Notes: a model not told the origin generated them from the letters alone. DNA of 46,423 bases from Ancrocorticia sp. (GCA_022648165.1 JALCLX010000013.1:1-46423), one strand, 5' to 3'. Numbered from the stretch's first letter, positions 8,855 to 16,771 are shown. Made by a program: numbers and translations.

Positions 8855-9290
8855 GTGTCTCCTCGCGGACCTGATTGTCATTTTCGCTTTCCCCGTTCCG
8901 ATAGGACCCGACCGGAGCTACCGGGGCAAGGAGCGCCGCAATCGCCGTCGTCATCGGTATTGCGAGAATCAAACCGATCGATGCGGTGAGGGTTCGGGCT
9001 ATCTCCTCGGCTATCGAATTGACCTGAAGCAGGTCAACAAACGAGCGTTGCATGAGCGATGCTGCCATGAGCATGGGAAGCGCCGTGCCGACGTAGGCAA
9101 AGGCCAATGTGTACACGGTTGAGGCTATATGGTCGCGGCCCACTGCCATTCCCTGGGCGAAGAGCCTGCGGCGCCGCAAACTGGGATTTGCCACGTGAAG
9201 TTCCCACACTGTAGATACCTGCGTGATCGTAACATCGTTGAGAGCGCCCAGGCCGGCAAGCACCATGCCACACAGCAACAGCGAGCTCAT
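8847..9290 (-). CDS. YibE/F family membrane protein, C-terminal part (split gene)
   Basis: These 147 residues carry the most conserved YibE/F segment: LAGLGALNDVTITQVSTVWEL followed by GRDHIASTVYTLAFAYVGTALP. At least three membrane helices are present. The start ATG overlaps the stop of the preceding ORF (ATGA). Canonical YibE/F proteins of actinobacteria are single polypeptides of about 400 residues; here the second half is separate. The break falls at an 8-bp perfect tandem duplication (9285-9300). Deleting one copy fuses both parts into 407 residues with no lost or added codon. The two parts may still be made separately by coupled translation, so calling it non-functional would be premature. 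YibE/F is a membrane family of unknown transport role. Confidence 0.8.
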   Translation of the reverse strand: MSSLLLCGMVLAGLGALNDVTITQVSTVWELHVANPSLRRRRLFAQGMAVGRDHIASTVYTLAFAYVGTALPMLMAASLMQRSFVDLLQVNSIAEEIARTLTASIGLILAIPMTTAIAALLAPVAPVGSYRNGESENDNQVREETHG

Positions 9291-9300
9291 AGGCTCATAG
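9285..9300. repeat. 8-bp perfect tandem duplication that splits the YibE/F gene
   Basis: GCTCATAG is present twice head to tail (9285-9292 and 9293-9300). On the coding strand this is CTATGAGC twice; the second copy creates both the stop (TGA) of the first half and the ATG of the second half. With one copy the frame reads PGLSMSSLLLCGMVLAG, a continuous membrane helix. Confidence 0.95.
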
Positions 9301-10078
9301 AAAGGCCAGGCAAGCGACTCATCAGGTTCAGGGCATCGTCTGACGTGGTACCGGTAAGCCGCATCGAATCAACCGCCCATGAGGCAAGAGCCAGTGTGAT
9401 AAGGAGCCCGCCAAAGGTGCCGGCAACCGCAGTGGTTGTTCGGATCGATATGCCATGCGCTACATAAATTGAAGCGAACATCATCGCGGCACTTCCCACC
9501 AGCATCACGATCAGTGGCGATTCACCTACCATCATCGCAGGCAGGATAAATCCCCCGAGCACACCCAGGGAAATACCCATGCCCACCATAGCCATCAGTC
9601 CCTTAAAGCGCGCCACAATCAGCACGGAAAGGGCATACATGCCGATGAGCAACGCAAGCGGCACGGTCCTGACGAAATCGCTAAAGATGTACGGACTGCC
9701 AGAATCGATCTGTCCGGGGATGAAAGTAGCCGAGATGGCATCCCCCACCTGCAGGCCATTCTGGATGACGTCATACGGCACGATCACGGGGACCTCTACA
9801 GTGCCATCATCCGTACCCGCGATACGCATCGTCACTGCCGTCTGCCACAGCTCGTCAGTTTCCCCTATCGATGCGATCACACCCCGGACCTTCTGGGAGC
9901 CCTCGCTCTCTACCGGAATTGATCCTATGGGAGTCTCTCCCCGGGGCCACAACACAACCATTGCAATGGCCGTGGCCAACGCCAAAGGCACCACCAGCGC
10001 CGCAAGGATCGCACGAACCTTGCGGCGCTGGGGTGCAGTGAACACAGCTGCGGAACTACTGTGGCTATGGGGATTCAC
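9287..10078 (-). CDS. YibE/F family membrane protein, N-terminal part (split gene)
   Basis: This fragment has 263 residues: a short cytoplasmic N-terminus, a membrane helix (AILAALVVPLALATAIAMVV), an extracellular domain of about 100 residues, and further helices from about 130 on (VPLALLIGMYALSVLIVARF, MVGMGISLGVLGGFILPAMM). It stops at SRLPGLSMSL, in the middle of what should be the conserved core continued by the next ORF. The GTG start at 10078 is 9 bases from the glyQS stop and has no strong ribosome site, so translation probably depends on glyQS. The break is explained by the 8-bp tandem duplication at 9285-9300. Confidence 0.8.
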   Translation of the reverse strand: MNPHSHSSSAAVFTAPQRRKVRAILAALVVPLALATAIAMVVLWPRGETPIGSIPVESEGSQKVRGVIASIGETDELWQTAVTMRIAGTDDGTVEVPVIVPYDVIQNGLQVGDAISATFIPGQIDSGSPYIFSDFVRTVPLALLIGMYALSVLIVARFKGLMAMVGMGISLGVLGGFILPAMMVGESPLIVMLVGSAAMMFASIYVAHGISIRTTTAVAGTFGGLLITLALASWAVDSMRLTGTTSDDALNLMSRLPGLSMSL

Positions 10079-10087
10079 GCTTGGAAT

Positions 10088-11473
10088 CTAGCAGCCAGAC
10101 AGCTTTGACGCCAGGTACCCCTCGACATTGTCGATCGGCATGCGCACTTGAGCCATTGTGTCGCGATCGCGCACCGTCGCCTGATGATCCTCTAACGAGT
10201 CAAAGTCAATGGTCACACAGTAGGGTGTACCCACTTCGTCTTGGCGGCGATACCTGCGGCCCACGGCGCCGGCGTCGTCGAAATCCACGTTCCAGTTCCG
10301 GCGCAGTTTCGCAGCCAAGTCGCGCGCCATGGGGGAAAGATCGCCCGAACGTGAAAGCGGCAAGACGGCGGCTTTGACCGGAGCAAGGCGCGGATCCAAC
10401 TTCAACACCACGCGCTTGTCTACGCCGCCCTTTGTATTCGGAGCTTCGTCTTCCTCATAGGCTTCAGTGAGAAAAGCCATGAGGGAACGCGTCAAACCGG
10501 CCGCGGGCTCAATAACGTATGGGATCCACCGCTCACCAGTCGCCTGATCGTAATATGAGAGATCCTTGCCGGAATGCTTCGAATGGGTCGTCAGATCAAA
10601 ATTCGTTCGGTTCGCGATGCCTTCCAGTTCGCCCCACTCCGAATTCTGGAATCCAAAGCGATACTCAATATCCACAGTCCGTTTCGAATAATGTGATAGC
10701 TTCTCTTTCGGATGCTCGTAATAGCGCAGATTCTCCGGCGAGATCCCCAGATCGATATACCACTGGCGGCGATGCTCAATCCAGTACTCGTGCCATTCTT
10801 CATCCGTTCCCGGTTTGACAAAGAACTCCATTTCCATCTGCTCAAATTCACGCGTCCGGAAAATGAAGTTGCCTGGTGTGATCTCGTTGCGGAACGACTT
10901 GCCTGTCTGGCCGATCCCGAAAGGAGGCTTTTTCCGCGCCGACGTGGCCACATTCAAGAAATTGATGAAGATCCCCTGGGCCGTTTCAGGGCGCAAGTAA
11001 TGTAAACCAGATTCGTCCTCCACGGGCCCGAGGTACGTCTTCAACATCATGTTGAAATCGCGCGGCTCCGTCCACTGGCCACGCGTACCGCAATTCGGGC
11101 ACGGCAACTCGGAAAGCGCAACTGAATCGGGATTGTCGATGCCCTTGCGGGCCGCATATTCCTCCTGCATTTGGTCAACACGGAACCTCTTGTGGCAAGA
11201 GAGGCACTCGGTGAGTGGATCAGTAAACACTCCCACGTGCCCAGACGCAACCCACACTTCCTTCGGAAGAATGATCGAGGAGTCAAGCCCTACCACGTCG
11301 TCACGCGAAGTGACCATGTACTTCCACCACTGGCGCTTGATGTTCTCTTTGAGTTCCACGCCCAATGGGCCATAGTCCCAGGCGGAACGGGTCCCCCCGT
11401 AGATCTCGCCGCAGGGATAAACAAAGCCGCGGCGCTTGGCAAGCGAGATCACGTTCTCGAGGCGAGAAGCCAT
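10088..11473 (-). CDS. glyQS: glycyl-tRNA synthetase, single-chain dimeric type
   Basis: This class II aminoacyl-tRNA synthetase charges tRNA-Gly. It has 461 residues, the usual length of the alpha2-type bacterial enzyme. Motifs seen are the N-terminal [20 protein letters not shown], motif 2 [20 protein letters not shown] and motif 3 near [17 protein letters not shown] zinc-ribbon-like insertion with CxxC pairs ([16 protein letters not shown]) is present. I chose the ATG at 11473 from AAAGGAA 8 bases upstream and from the family's [16 protein letters not shown] beginning; a longer in-frame ORF to 11644 would run through the zinc promoter of the divergent gene. Confidence 0.96.
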   Translation of the reverse strand: MASRLENVISLAKRRGFVYPCGEIYGGTRSAWDYGPLGVELKENIKRQWWKYMVTSRDDVVGLDSSIILPKEVWVASGHVGVFTDPLTECLSCHKRFRVDQMQEEYAARKGIDNPDSVALSELPCPNCGTRGQWTEPRDFNMMLKTYLGPVEDESGLHYLRPETAQGIFINFLNVATSARKKPPFGIGQTGKSFRNEITPGNFIFRTREFEQMEMEFFVKPGTDEEWHEYWIEHRRQWYIDLGISPENLRYYEHPKEKLSHYSKRTVDIEYRFGFQNSEWGELEGIANRTNFDLTTHSKHSGKDLSYYDQATGERWIPYVIEPAAGLTRSLMAFLTEAYEEDEAPNTKGGVDKRVVLKLDPRLAPVKAAVLPLSRSGDLSPMARDLAAKLRRNWNVDFDDAGAVGRRYRRQDEVGTPYCVTIDFDSLEDHQATVRDRDTMAQVRMPIDNVEGYLASKLSGC

Positions 11474-11605
11474 TCTCGTGTTCCTTTCGGTGATGCTGCC
11501 CATACCCGGCTGGCACAGGCTGCACATTATCCTAGCGTGGCCCCGCACCTCAGGAAGCGGTGTCCCATCTCGCAGGCCAATGGGAGCTACGCCACATTCG
11601 GCGAA

Positions 11606-11642
11606 TTGACAACCATTCTCATTTGTAACGATAATCGTTCTC
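11606..11642 (+). promoter_or_regulatory. leaderless znuA promoter with two Zur-type operator sites
   Basis: The -35 TTGACA is at 11606-11611, followed by an 18-bp spacer and the -10 GATAAT at 11630-11635. The predicted transcription start, 7-8 bases after the -10, is the A of the znuA ATG (11643), and no Shine-Dalgarno sequence is present, so the mRNA should be leaderless. TGACAACCATTCTCA (11607-11621) matches the actinobacterial Zur pattern TGAnAAnnATTnTCA and covers the -35. A perfect 13-bp palindrome AACGATAATCGTT (11627-11639) covers the -10. Zinc-bound Zur, encoded by the last gene of the same operon, would repress here. Confidence 0.75.
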
Positions 11643-12593
11643 ATGAAAACTCTTTCACGTTCCCTTTCGGTACTCGGCGCTGCAGCGCTCGCACTAGCCG
11701 GTTGTTCATCTGGTACACAAGGCTCCGCTTCGGCGTCCTCTAGCTCTGCGGCAGGCAGCGTGAGTGTCGCGGCCTCGTTCTACCCCATCGCCTGGCTCAC
11801 CCAACAGCTCGGGGGTGACGCCGTGAGCGTCGACATCGTAACTCCCGCGAACGTGGAGCCCCACGACTTCGAGCTCGCCCCCGCCGACATCACCAAACTG
11901 GAGAAGACTTCAGCAATCATTTACGTCGCAGGATTCCAGCCTTCGCTCGACGACGCCGTCGCCACAATCAGTGGACCCACGATCGTAGACCTCAGCGACG
12001 CCGTCGACCTGGTGCCCCTCTCCGAAGATACGGAAAATGCCGAAGGTTCCTCGGAATCTGAAGACGAACACGGAACCTATGACCCGCATTTCTGGCTGGA
12101 TCCCGTCCGCATGTCAGATGCGGCAACGGCAGTTGCGGCTGCTCTCGAAAAGCTCGCGCCAGATGATGCTGACACCATCAAAGCTAACCTCGCTACGGTG
12201 ACGAAGGAGCTCCAATCCCTCGACTCCTCCTACACCACCGGGCTCCAAGGATGCGAGCGCACCACCATTGTGACAAGCCACGCGGCCTTCGGATATTTGT
12301 CGATGCGATACGGGCTCACGCAAGTCTCAATTTCAGGGATCGATCCGGAATCGGAGCCAAGCCCGGCCGATCTGGCTGCCGTCAAGAAAGTCATTCAGGA
12401 AACCGGTACAACCACCGTCTTTACCGAGGCACTCGTATCTCCCAAAACAGCCGAGGCTGTGGCGGACGAAGCAGGAGCGACCACCGAAGTGCTCAATCCT
12501 ATCGAGTCTGAACCAGACGGAGGAGACTACGTCAGCGCTATGAAGGACAATCTGGCGGCCCTGCAAACGGCCCTCGGATGCCCCGCCAGCTGA
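11643..12593 (+). CDS. znuA: zinc ABC transporter substrate-binding lipoprotein
   Basis: This cluster A-I (ZnuA/AdcA type) solute-binding protein has 316 residues. The lipoprotein signal ends LALAGC with Cys21 as the lipidated residue, followed by a Ser/Ala-rich tether. Candidate metal ligands are His74 (VEPHDFEL), His149 (YDPHFWLDP) and His213 (TSHAAFGYL). A short acidic loop [18 protein letters not shown] (residues 127-144) takes the place of the His-rich loop typical of ZnuA. It is the first gene of the znuA-znuC-znuB-zur run. Zinc rather than manganese is inferred from the Zur-type regulator and operators. The start codon has no ribosome site, consistent with a leaderless transcript. Confidence 0.92.
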   Translation: MKTLSRSLSVLGAAALALAGCSSGTQGSASASSSSAAGSVSVAASFYPIAWLTQQLGGDAVSVDIVTPANVEPHDFELAPADITKLEKTSAIIYVAGFQPSLDDAVATISGPTIVDLSDAVDLVPLSEDTENAEGSSESEDEHGTYDPHFWLDPVRMSDAATAVAAALEKLAPDDADTIKANLATVTKELQSLDSSYTTGLQGCERTTIVTSHAAFGYLSMRYGLTQVSISGIDPESEPSPADLAAVKKVIQETGTTTVFTEALVSPKTAEAVADEAGATTEVLNPIESEPDGGDYVSAMKDNLAALQTALGCPAS

Positions 12594-12629
12594 GGTACAC
12601 GTAACATAAGGGAATAGCCAGCACGGCGT

Positions 12630-12657
12630 GCGCTAGAGGCATCTGGTCCTCTAGCGC
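12630..12657 (+). promoter_or_regulatory. intercistronic hairpin between znuA and znuC
   Basis: GCGCTAGAGG and CCTCTAGCGC form a perfect 10-bp stem with an 8-base loop, 36 bases after the znuA stop. Only ATTTC follows, so it is at best a leaky terminator. Such a hairpin would keep the binding protein in excess over the membrane components by partial termination or by protecting the upstream mRNA. Confidence 0.6.
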
Positions 12658-12689
12658 ATTTCGTGCACGAAAGACGGAGATTACCAAGG

Positions 12690-13472
12690 ATGAACGATCT
12701 GCCCATTGAAGTGGACGACGCTTCCGTTGTGCTGGGAAACACCACAATCCTCCACGACATCAACCTAACCGTTCGCCCGGGCGAGTCTGTCGCTTTCCTC
12801 GGAGCAAACGGATCTGGCAAATCCACGCTGGTGCGGACCATACTCGGGATCTACCCCCACGCAACTGGCCGCGTCGAGCTTTTTGGAGTTCCTGTGACCC
12901 ACAGGAAAGCTGTTCCGTGGAACCGCATCGGCTACGTGCCGCAGCGCGTAACCGCAGGTTCAGGTGTTCCGGCTACCGCTCTGGAAGTGGTCCGCTCCGG
13001 GCTTTTGGGGCCAGCCAAAGCGATGTGGGCCGATCGCGGACGAAAAGCCAAGGCGCGCGCCATGGACGCTCTTGAGGCGGTGGACCTCGCTGACCGCGCC
13101 CATGATCACGTGCAGGTCTTCTCCGGCGGGCAATCGCAGCGGGTTCTTATTGCTCGCGCACTCGTGCGCAATCCGGAGCTCTTGTTCCTCGACGAACCGC
13201 TCGCCGGAATCGATCGTGAATCGCGCCAGTCCCTTGCAGAACTGCTTGGCAAGCTGCGCGCCCAAGGTCTGACACTCGTAACCGTTCTGCACGAAATGGG
13301 CGAACTTGAGGGGCTCGTCGAGCGCACGGTCGTACTCGCAGACGGGGTGATCACACATGACGGACCTCCGCTGCCGCCTGATCCTCACGACCAGCAGCAT
13401 CCTCATCACGCACCGAAGATTCCAATCCACCACGCTCCTGTGCTCAGCACCGAAATTGGAGGGCAATCGTGA
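12690..13472 (+). CDS. znuC: zinc ABC transporter ATP-binding protein with His-rich tail
   Basis: This is an ABC ATPase of 260 residues. Walker A GANGSGKS is at 38-45, the signature FSGGQ at 144-148 and Walker B LLFLDEP at 164-170, with the H-loop HEMGE near 200. The C-terminus carries a histidine-rich tail of about 25 residues (PHDQQHPHHAPKIPIHH, six His), which could buffer zinc or sense it at the cytoplasmic exit of the transporter. I chose the ATG at 12690 from GACGGAGA 9 bases upstream; an in-frame ATG at 12663 gives an unlikely Arg-rich N-terminus. It overlaps znuB by 4 bases (GTGA). Confidence 0.93.
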   Translation: MNDLPIEVDDASVVLGNTTILHDINLTVRPGESVAFLGANGSGKSTLVRTILGIYPHATGRVELFGVPVTHRKAVPWNRIGYVPQRVTAGSGVPATALEVVRSGLLGPAKAMWADRGRKAKARAMDALEAVDLADRAHDHVQVFSGGQSQRVLIARALVRNPELLFLDEPLAGIDRESRQSLAELLGKLRAQGLTLVTVLHEMGELEGLVERTVVLADGVITHDGPPLPPDPHDQQHPHHAPKIPIHHAPVLSTEIGGQS

Positions 13473-14335
13473 TCCAAGAGATGCTTTCATCTCCTCTTAT
13501 GCAACGTGCGCTCATCGTCGCTGTGCTCGTCGGTATGGCGGCGCCTATCGTTGGAACCTACCTCGTCCAACGCGGAATGGCGCTACTCGGCGACGGCATC
13601 GGCCACATCTCACTCACCGGTGTTGCGCTCGGTTGGCTTGCCGCCGGCGTCATCGGAGTCGCCCCCGAATCTCTCGCCATTCCCGGCGCCGTCGTCGCCT
13701 CTGTAGCAGGCGCAATATTGATTGAAGTTGTCCGCTCCTACGGACGCACTGGTGGCGACGTCGCCCTCGCTATGCTGTTCTACGGCGGCATCGCAGGCGG
13801 CGTACTGCTCATCAGAATCGCGGGCGGAACCACCACGAATCTAACAAGCTATCTGTTTGGTTCAATCGCAACCGTCAGCACACAAGACGTGTACTACACC
13901 ATCGGGTTAGCAGCATTTATCCTCATAGTCGGACTCGGCTTGCGGGGACCTCTCTTCGCGCTGTCGCACGATGCGGAATTTGCTCAGGCATCCGGGCTGC
14001 CCGTGCGCGCGCTCAACATTTTGGTCGCCATCGTTGCCGCACTCACTGTTTCCGTCTCGATGCGAGTAGTGGGTGTACTCCTCGTCTCCGCGATCATGAT
14101 TGTTCCAGTCGCCATCGGGCAACTGGTGTCCGATTCGTTCGTTCGCACTATGCGGATCGCCCAGGTTATCGGAATCCTGGCCTGCCTTATCGGGCTTGTC
14201 ATCACGTACACTGTTCCAGCATCTCCTGGCGCTACCATCGTGATGCTGCTCATCGGGCTATACGTGGTCGTTGCGATTGCACATTCGCTGGTCGGTGTGC
14301 TCGCTCGCAAGCGCGCACAAACCGATGCCAGATGA
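13469..14335 (+). CDS. znuB: zinc ABC transporter permease
   Basis: This ABC-3 family permease has 288 residues and eight or nine predicted membrane helices. The conserved core GTYLVQRGMALLGDGIGHISLTG is near residues 29-51, and SVSMRVVGVLLVSAIMIVP lies in the distal half. The GTG start overlaps the znuC stop, with GGAGGG 6 bases upstream. It overlaps the following regulator gene by ATGA if the earlier start of that gene is used. It forms the membrane channel through which ZnuA delivers zinc. Confidence 0.93.
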   Translation: MIQEMLSSPLMQRALIVAVLVGMAAPIVGTYLVQRGMALLGDGIGHISLTGVALGWLAAGVIGVAPESLAIPGAVVASVAGAILIEVVRSYGRTGGDVALAMLFYGGIAGGVLLIRIAGGTTTNLTSYLFGSIATVSTQDVYYTIGLAAFILIVGLGLRGPLFALSHDAEFAQASGLPVRALNILVAIVAALTVSVSMRVVGVLLVSAIMIVPVAIGQLVSDSFVRTMRIAQVIGILACLIGLVITYTVPASPGATIVMLLIGLYVVVAIAHSLVGVLARKRAQTDAR

Positions 14336-14352
14336 GTAGCATGGGAGCCATC

Positions 14353-14793
14353 ATGGATAACAAAAAAGCCCGCAGTGCGGGAGGAAGCCGCTGGACCCAG
14401 CAGCGCGCCGCCATCTCAGAACAGATCGAAAAAGCGCCAGGCTTTGTGAGCGCGCAGCAGCTTCATGAAGAACTCATGCACGCCGGGCACTCCATCGGCT
14501 TGGCAACGGTGTACCGCAATCTCCAGACTCTTGCCGACGAAGGTTTGCTCGACGTGCTGTATTCTGACGGGCAGAACCTGTACCGCAGTTGTGCCTCGCC
14601 AGCACATCATCACCATCTGGTGTGCCGCCAATGCGGGAAAACGGTGGAAGTATACGGCACCGTCGTCGAAGATTGGGCCCGAAAAATCGCCACGGCGGAA
14701 GGATTCACCGAAGTGACACACACGCTCGAGATGTACGGCCTGTGCGCCGAGTGCACAGCTGCTGCCAATGGGCAGAACCAACGCCAGGAATAG
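14353..14793 (+). CDS. zur: Fur-family zinc uptake regulator Zur
   Basis: This 146-residue Fur-family repressor has a winged-helix N-terminus (SAQQLHEELMHAGHSIGLAT, then VYRNLQTLADEGLLDVL). The structural zinc site has Cys91/Cys94 (CRQCG) and Cys131/Cys134 (CAEC). The sensory site contains His85-88 (AHHHHLVC) and His123. The HHHHLVCRQCG pattern and the operon position point to Zur rather than Fur. I prefer the ATG at 14353 because GGGAG lies 5 bases before it; the ATG at 14332, overlapping the znuB stop as ATGA, would add seven residues. It probably represses its own operon through the sites at 11607-11639. Confidence 0.92.
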   Translation: MDNKKARSAGGSRWTQQRAAISEQIEKAPGFVSAQQLHEELMHAGHSIGLATVYRNLQTLADEGLLDVLYSDGQNLYRSCASPAHHHHLVCRQCGKTVEVYGTVVEDWARKIATAEGFTEVTHTLEMYGLCAECTAAANGQNQRQE

Positions 14794-14802
14794 GTACAAC
14801 AC

Positions 14803-15318
14803 ATGGTCCACACCATTACGGAGTTCATCGCCTCCGGCCCTTTCGCCGCCGTCTACGCATTTCTGGTGCTCGTAGTTGCGTTTCGCTCCACTGCCACCTA
14901 TGGCCTGGGCAGATACGCACACTACCTCATCATGCACGCCAGAGAACCAGCATCAGGCTGGCGCCGTCGCATTTGGAATTGGGCGCACAGCCAAGGCACA
15001 CAGCGTGCAGTTTCACAGCTCCAGGCACGCGGATGGATCGCAATACCATTCGCATTTCTTACAGTTGGTGTGCAAAGCGTGATAATGCTCGCAGCAGGTG
15101 TCATCGGCCTGTCGCTTCCGCGTTTCGCGCTAGCTGCAGTTCCGGGCTGGTTAGCATGGGCCGCAATCTATTCGACGATCGGATTTGCGATGTGGGGCGC
15201 CGTCCTTGCCGCCGCAGCAGGATCCCCCGCTGGGCTCGCACTAATCGGAACCCTTCTTATTGGTGGGATAGCGTGGATGGCATGGCGCCGCACGCATGCG
15301 CAAAGCCGCGCCGATTAG
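14803..15318 (+). CDS. small DedA/VTT-like membrane protein
   Basis: These 171 residues contain about four hydrophobic segments. The order of elements, YGLGRYA near 35, then LQARGWIAIPFAFLTVGVQS and MLAAGVIGLSLPRFALAAVPG around 90-125, recalls the VTT (SNARE-associated/DedA) core, but it is shorter than classical DedA proteins and lacks the full N-terminal part. VTT proteins are linked to lipid carrier scrambling and membrane homeostasis. It follows zur after 9 bases and may be read with the zinc operon. The family assignment is a pattern judgement and could be wrong. Confidence 0.6.
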   Translation: MVHTITEFIASGPFAAVYAFLVLVVAFRSTATYGLGRYAHYLIMHAREPASGWRRRIWNWAHSQGTQRAVSQLQARGWIAIPFAFLTVGVQSVIMLAAGVIGLSLPRFALAAVPGWLAWAAIYSTIGFAMWGAVLAAAAGSPAGLALIGTLLIGGIAWMAWRRTHAQSRAD

Positions 15319-15362
15319 ATGCCAGACTGATTAGAATGCCGGGCCGATTAGAGGCCGGGCCT
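15311..15362. repeat. 17-bp degenerate tandem repeat, three copies
   Basis: Units around GATTAGANGCC start at 15313, 15329 and 15346 (spacing 16-17 bp). The first unit contains the stop codon of the DedA-like gene, so the repeat grew out of the 3' end of a coding sequence. Confidence 0.75.
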
Positions 15363-15393
15363 GAGCTACCCAACAGCCGACATCTTGAACAAA

Positions 15394-15495
15394 TACGCGA
15401 TTGGATATCTCAAACACATACGCAATAGATACGCGGATTTCGATCAAGAAAACGCGGATTTCGACTAGGAACACACGCCTTTCGATCAAGTAAGA
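15394..15495. repeat. 22-bp degenerate tandem array upstream of the S4 gene
   Basis: Three units with exact 22-bp period (15430, 15452, 15474) share ACGCGGATTTCGAYYAAGAA-like sequence. Two more diverged units lie at 15394 and 15418. The last unit ends at the ribosome site of the S4 gene, so promoter elements, if any, must lie inside the array. Confidence 0.8.
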
Positions 15496-15503
15496 AGGAT
15501 TGC

Positions 15504-15716
15504 ATGGATTTTGACGTCACACTCCCGCTGCGGCTGGGGCAATTTCTGAAACTCACTGGTCTAGCGGAAACGGGCGGGCAAGCGCGCGAGCTCATCGAAA
15601 GCGGTGCAGTCGAAGTCAATGGCACCGTCGAAACGCACCGCGGGCGCCACCTTGCCGACGGCGACGTCGTCACCTGCCAAGGTCAATCCGCCAGAGTATT
15701 GGCTGTTGCCGAATAG
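15504..15716 (+). CDS. small S4-domain RNA-binding protein
   Basis: These 70 residues form a single S4 fold: RLGQFLKLTGLAETGGQARE, then LIESGAVEVNGTVETHRGR and LADGDVV. It resembles the stand-alone S4 proteins of the YbcJ/YaaA type, which bind structured RNA, probably ribosome-related. AAGGA lies 5 bases before the ATG. A 22-bp tandem array occupies the space upstream. It converges, across 1.05 kb of repeats, on the giant surface protein gene. Confidence 0.88.
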   Translation: MDFDVTLPLRLGQFLKLTGLAETGGQARELIESGAVEVNGTVETHRGRHLADGDVVTCQGQSARVLAVAE

Positions 15717-15860
15717 CCCACCGAAATCAGTCCGCCCCGAACGGTCCTCTAAGGCGTCCGCATGGAGCGGCCAGGTACCACGGCATGGAGCGGCCAGAAA
15801 CAAGCACGTTCTGCACCACTTCCGCTGCCAAATACCGCACATGGAGCCACCGGAAACGGT
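15717..15860. repeat. 23-bp CATGGAGCGGCCAG repeats in non-coding DNA
   Basis: CATGGAGCGGCCAG occurs at 15761 and 15784 (period 23), with a decayed third copy, CATGGAGCCACCGGA, at 15840. No gene is seen. It starts a non-coding segment of 1,055 bases between the convergent S4 and surface protein genes. Confidence 0.7.
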
Positions 15861-16050
15861 TGTTACGCGTGCGCAGACTTGTCACACCACGTGGGCGGAG
15901 TTGTCTCACCTGGGCAGACTTGTTACACGGTGATAGATCTGCAGGCGGCGCGCGGGCAGACTTGTTACGCCTCAGGCGGACTTGCTACACCTGGGCGCGC
16001 TGATTCCAATAGCTCTGACGCAACATCCCCATCACTCGTGTAACAAGTCC
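15860..16050. repeat. degenerate array of about 20-bp GTAACAAGTC units (minus orientation)
   Basis: Read on the plus strand, TTGTTAC-like cores begin at 15860, 15879, 15901, 15920, 15962 and 15982 (spacings 19, 22, 19, 42, 20). A forward copy, GTAACAAGTCCAC, follows at 16039-16051. The minus-strand consensus is roughly GTRACAAGTCYGCC with a GC-rich remainder. The same core fills 28.9-29.55 kb and appears at 117-210. Spacer lengths are not constant and units are too degenerate for CRISPR. Confidence 0.75.
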
Positions 16051-16232
16051 ACGCGCGACATTGTTATTAGCCATCTCAAGCACAACATGATCACCTAAGC
16101 GCAACAACCCCGCCCTCGCCCATAACCACCAGAAACCGATCCCGCCTCTCCCGCGACCACCAGAGGCTAAGCCCACCTGTGCCCGCGAGAAGCCGCCCTC
16201 GCCCTTGTTTTGCCGGACTGCCCTCAACACGC

Positions 16233-16349
16233 GGCCCATAAGGCGTGGTAGGAATCAAGGCATCAGGCGTCACGGGCTCCGGCCATAAACCATGACGATC
16301 TCTGGCCATAAGGCATGACGGTCTTCAGTCATCACACATGACGGGCGCC
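16233..16349. repeat. 22-23-bp degenerate tandem array (GGCCATAA..CATGACGG)
   Basis: Five consecutive units begin at 16233, 16259, 16281, 16304 and 16327. The best pair reads GGCCATAAACCATGACGATC and GGCCATAAGGCATGACGGTC with 23-bp spacing. The unit differs from those of the neighbouring arrays, so the repeat length is shared more than the sequence. Between 16060 and 16232 nothing else is recognised. Confidence 0.75.
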
Positions 16350-16442
16350 AGGACAGCGGCCACATCGCATCCGAGTACTTTCTCTTACAAAAACTGCATG
16401 CAGGCGTGCCTTTCGAACTGGAACTAGGCGGAGGTCCAAGCG

Positions 16443-16520
16443 TGTGCTTTTTCTAGCTGAAACTGGATACAGGTGGCCCCACCGACTGGGAAAATCCCAC
16501 CTCCAACTAGAAAAAGTACG
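16443..16520. repeat. palindromic intergenic element, copy E2 (reverse orientation)
   Basis: The left arm is GTGCTTTTTCTAGCTGAAAC (16443-16462). The right arm is CCAACTAGAAAAAGTACGC (16503-16521). The reverse complement of the centre contains GGGGCCACC and CCAGTTTCAG, shared with copies E3 and E4, which sets the orientation. A half copy with decayed ends (16374-16442) abuts it on the left. GACGGCGTC follows at 16528-16536. Confidence 0.85.
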
Positions 16521-16561
16521 CGACGGCGACGGCGTCCGCAGCGCTGCGCACAGCTTAAGCA

Positions 16562-16664
16562 CCAGCTGCCACGCCGCCAGCCACCCAGCCAGCCGCCACC
16601 CAGCCAGCCGACCACCACGCCGCCACCCAGCCAGCTGCCACGCCGCCAGCCACCCAGCCAGCCG
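16562..16664. repeat. 34-bp exact direct repeat in a CCAGCCACC-rich stretch
   Basis: A 34-bp sequence starting CCAGCTGCCACGCCGCCAGC occurs at 16562-16595 and again at 16631-16664. Shorter CCACCCAGCCAGC units fill the space between. It is low-complexity and non-coding in my view; the Trp/Ala/Gly-rich translations are artefacts. Confidence 0.85.
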
Positions 16665-16698
16665 ACGCAGCACGCACCAACACAACCATAACGGCAGC

Positions 16699-16738
16699 GG
16701 GCGGCCGGCCGAGGGCAACTCCCCCCAACCGGCCGCCC
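16699..16738 (-). terminator. GC-rich hairpin after the surface protein gene
   Basis: GGGCGGCCGG (16699-16708) pairs with CCGGCCGCCC (16729-16738) across a 20-base loop, 34 bases after the surface protein stop. No T run follows on either strand, so termination would be of the tract-less type, or the hairpin may only protect the mRNA end. Confidence 0.45.
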
Positions 16739-16771
16739 ACATGTTATTGCGGACCTGAAGTCACCGGGTCA

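Noticed and set aside
14332-14352. Earlier zur start overlapping znuB
   Set aside because: Possible by ATGA coupling, but GGGAG 5 bases before the ATG at 14353 is the better site; kept as an alternative only.
15860-16050. Plasmid-type iteron origin
   Set aside because: Unit length fits iterons, but the same core is at three chromosomal loci and no rep gene or AT-rich melting region is present.
16332-16742. Trp/Ala/Gly-rich open frame on the minus strand
   Set aside because: Low-complexity translation of CCAGCCACC repeats and of the palindromic element; no ribosome site or family match.
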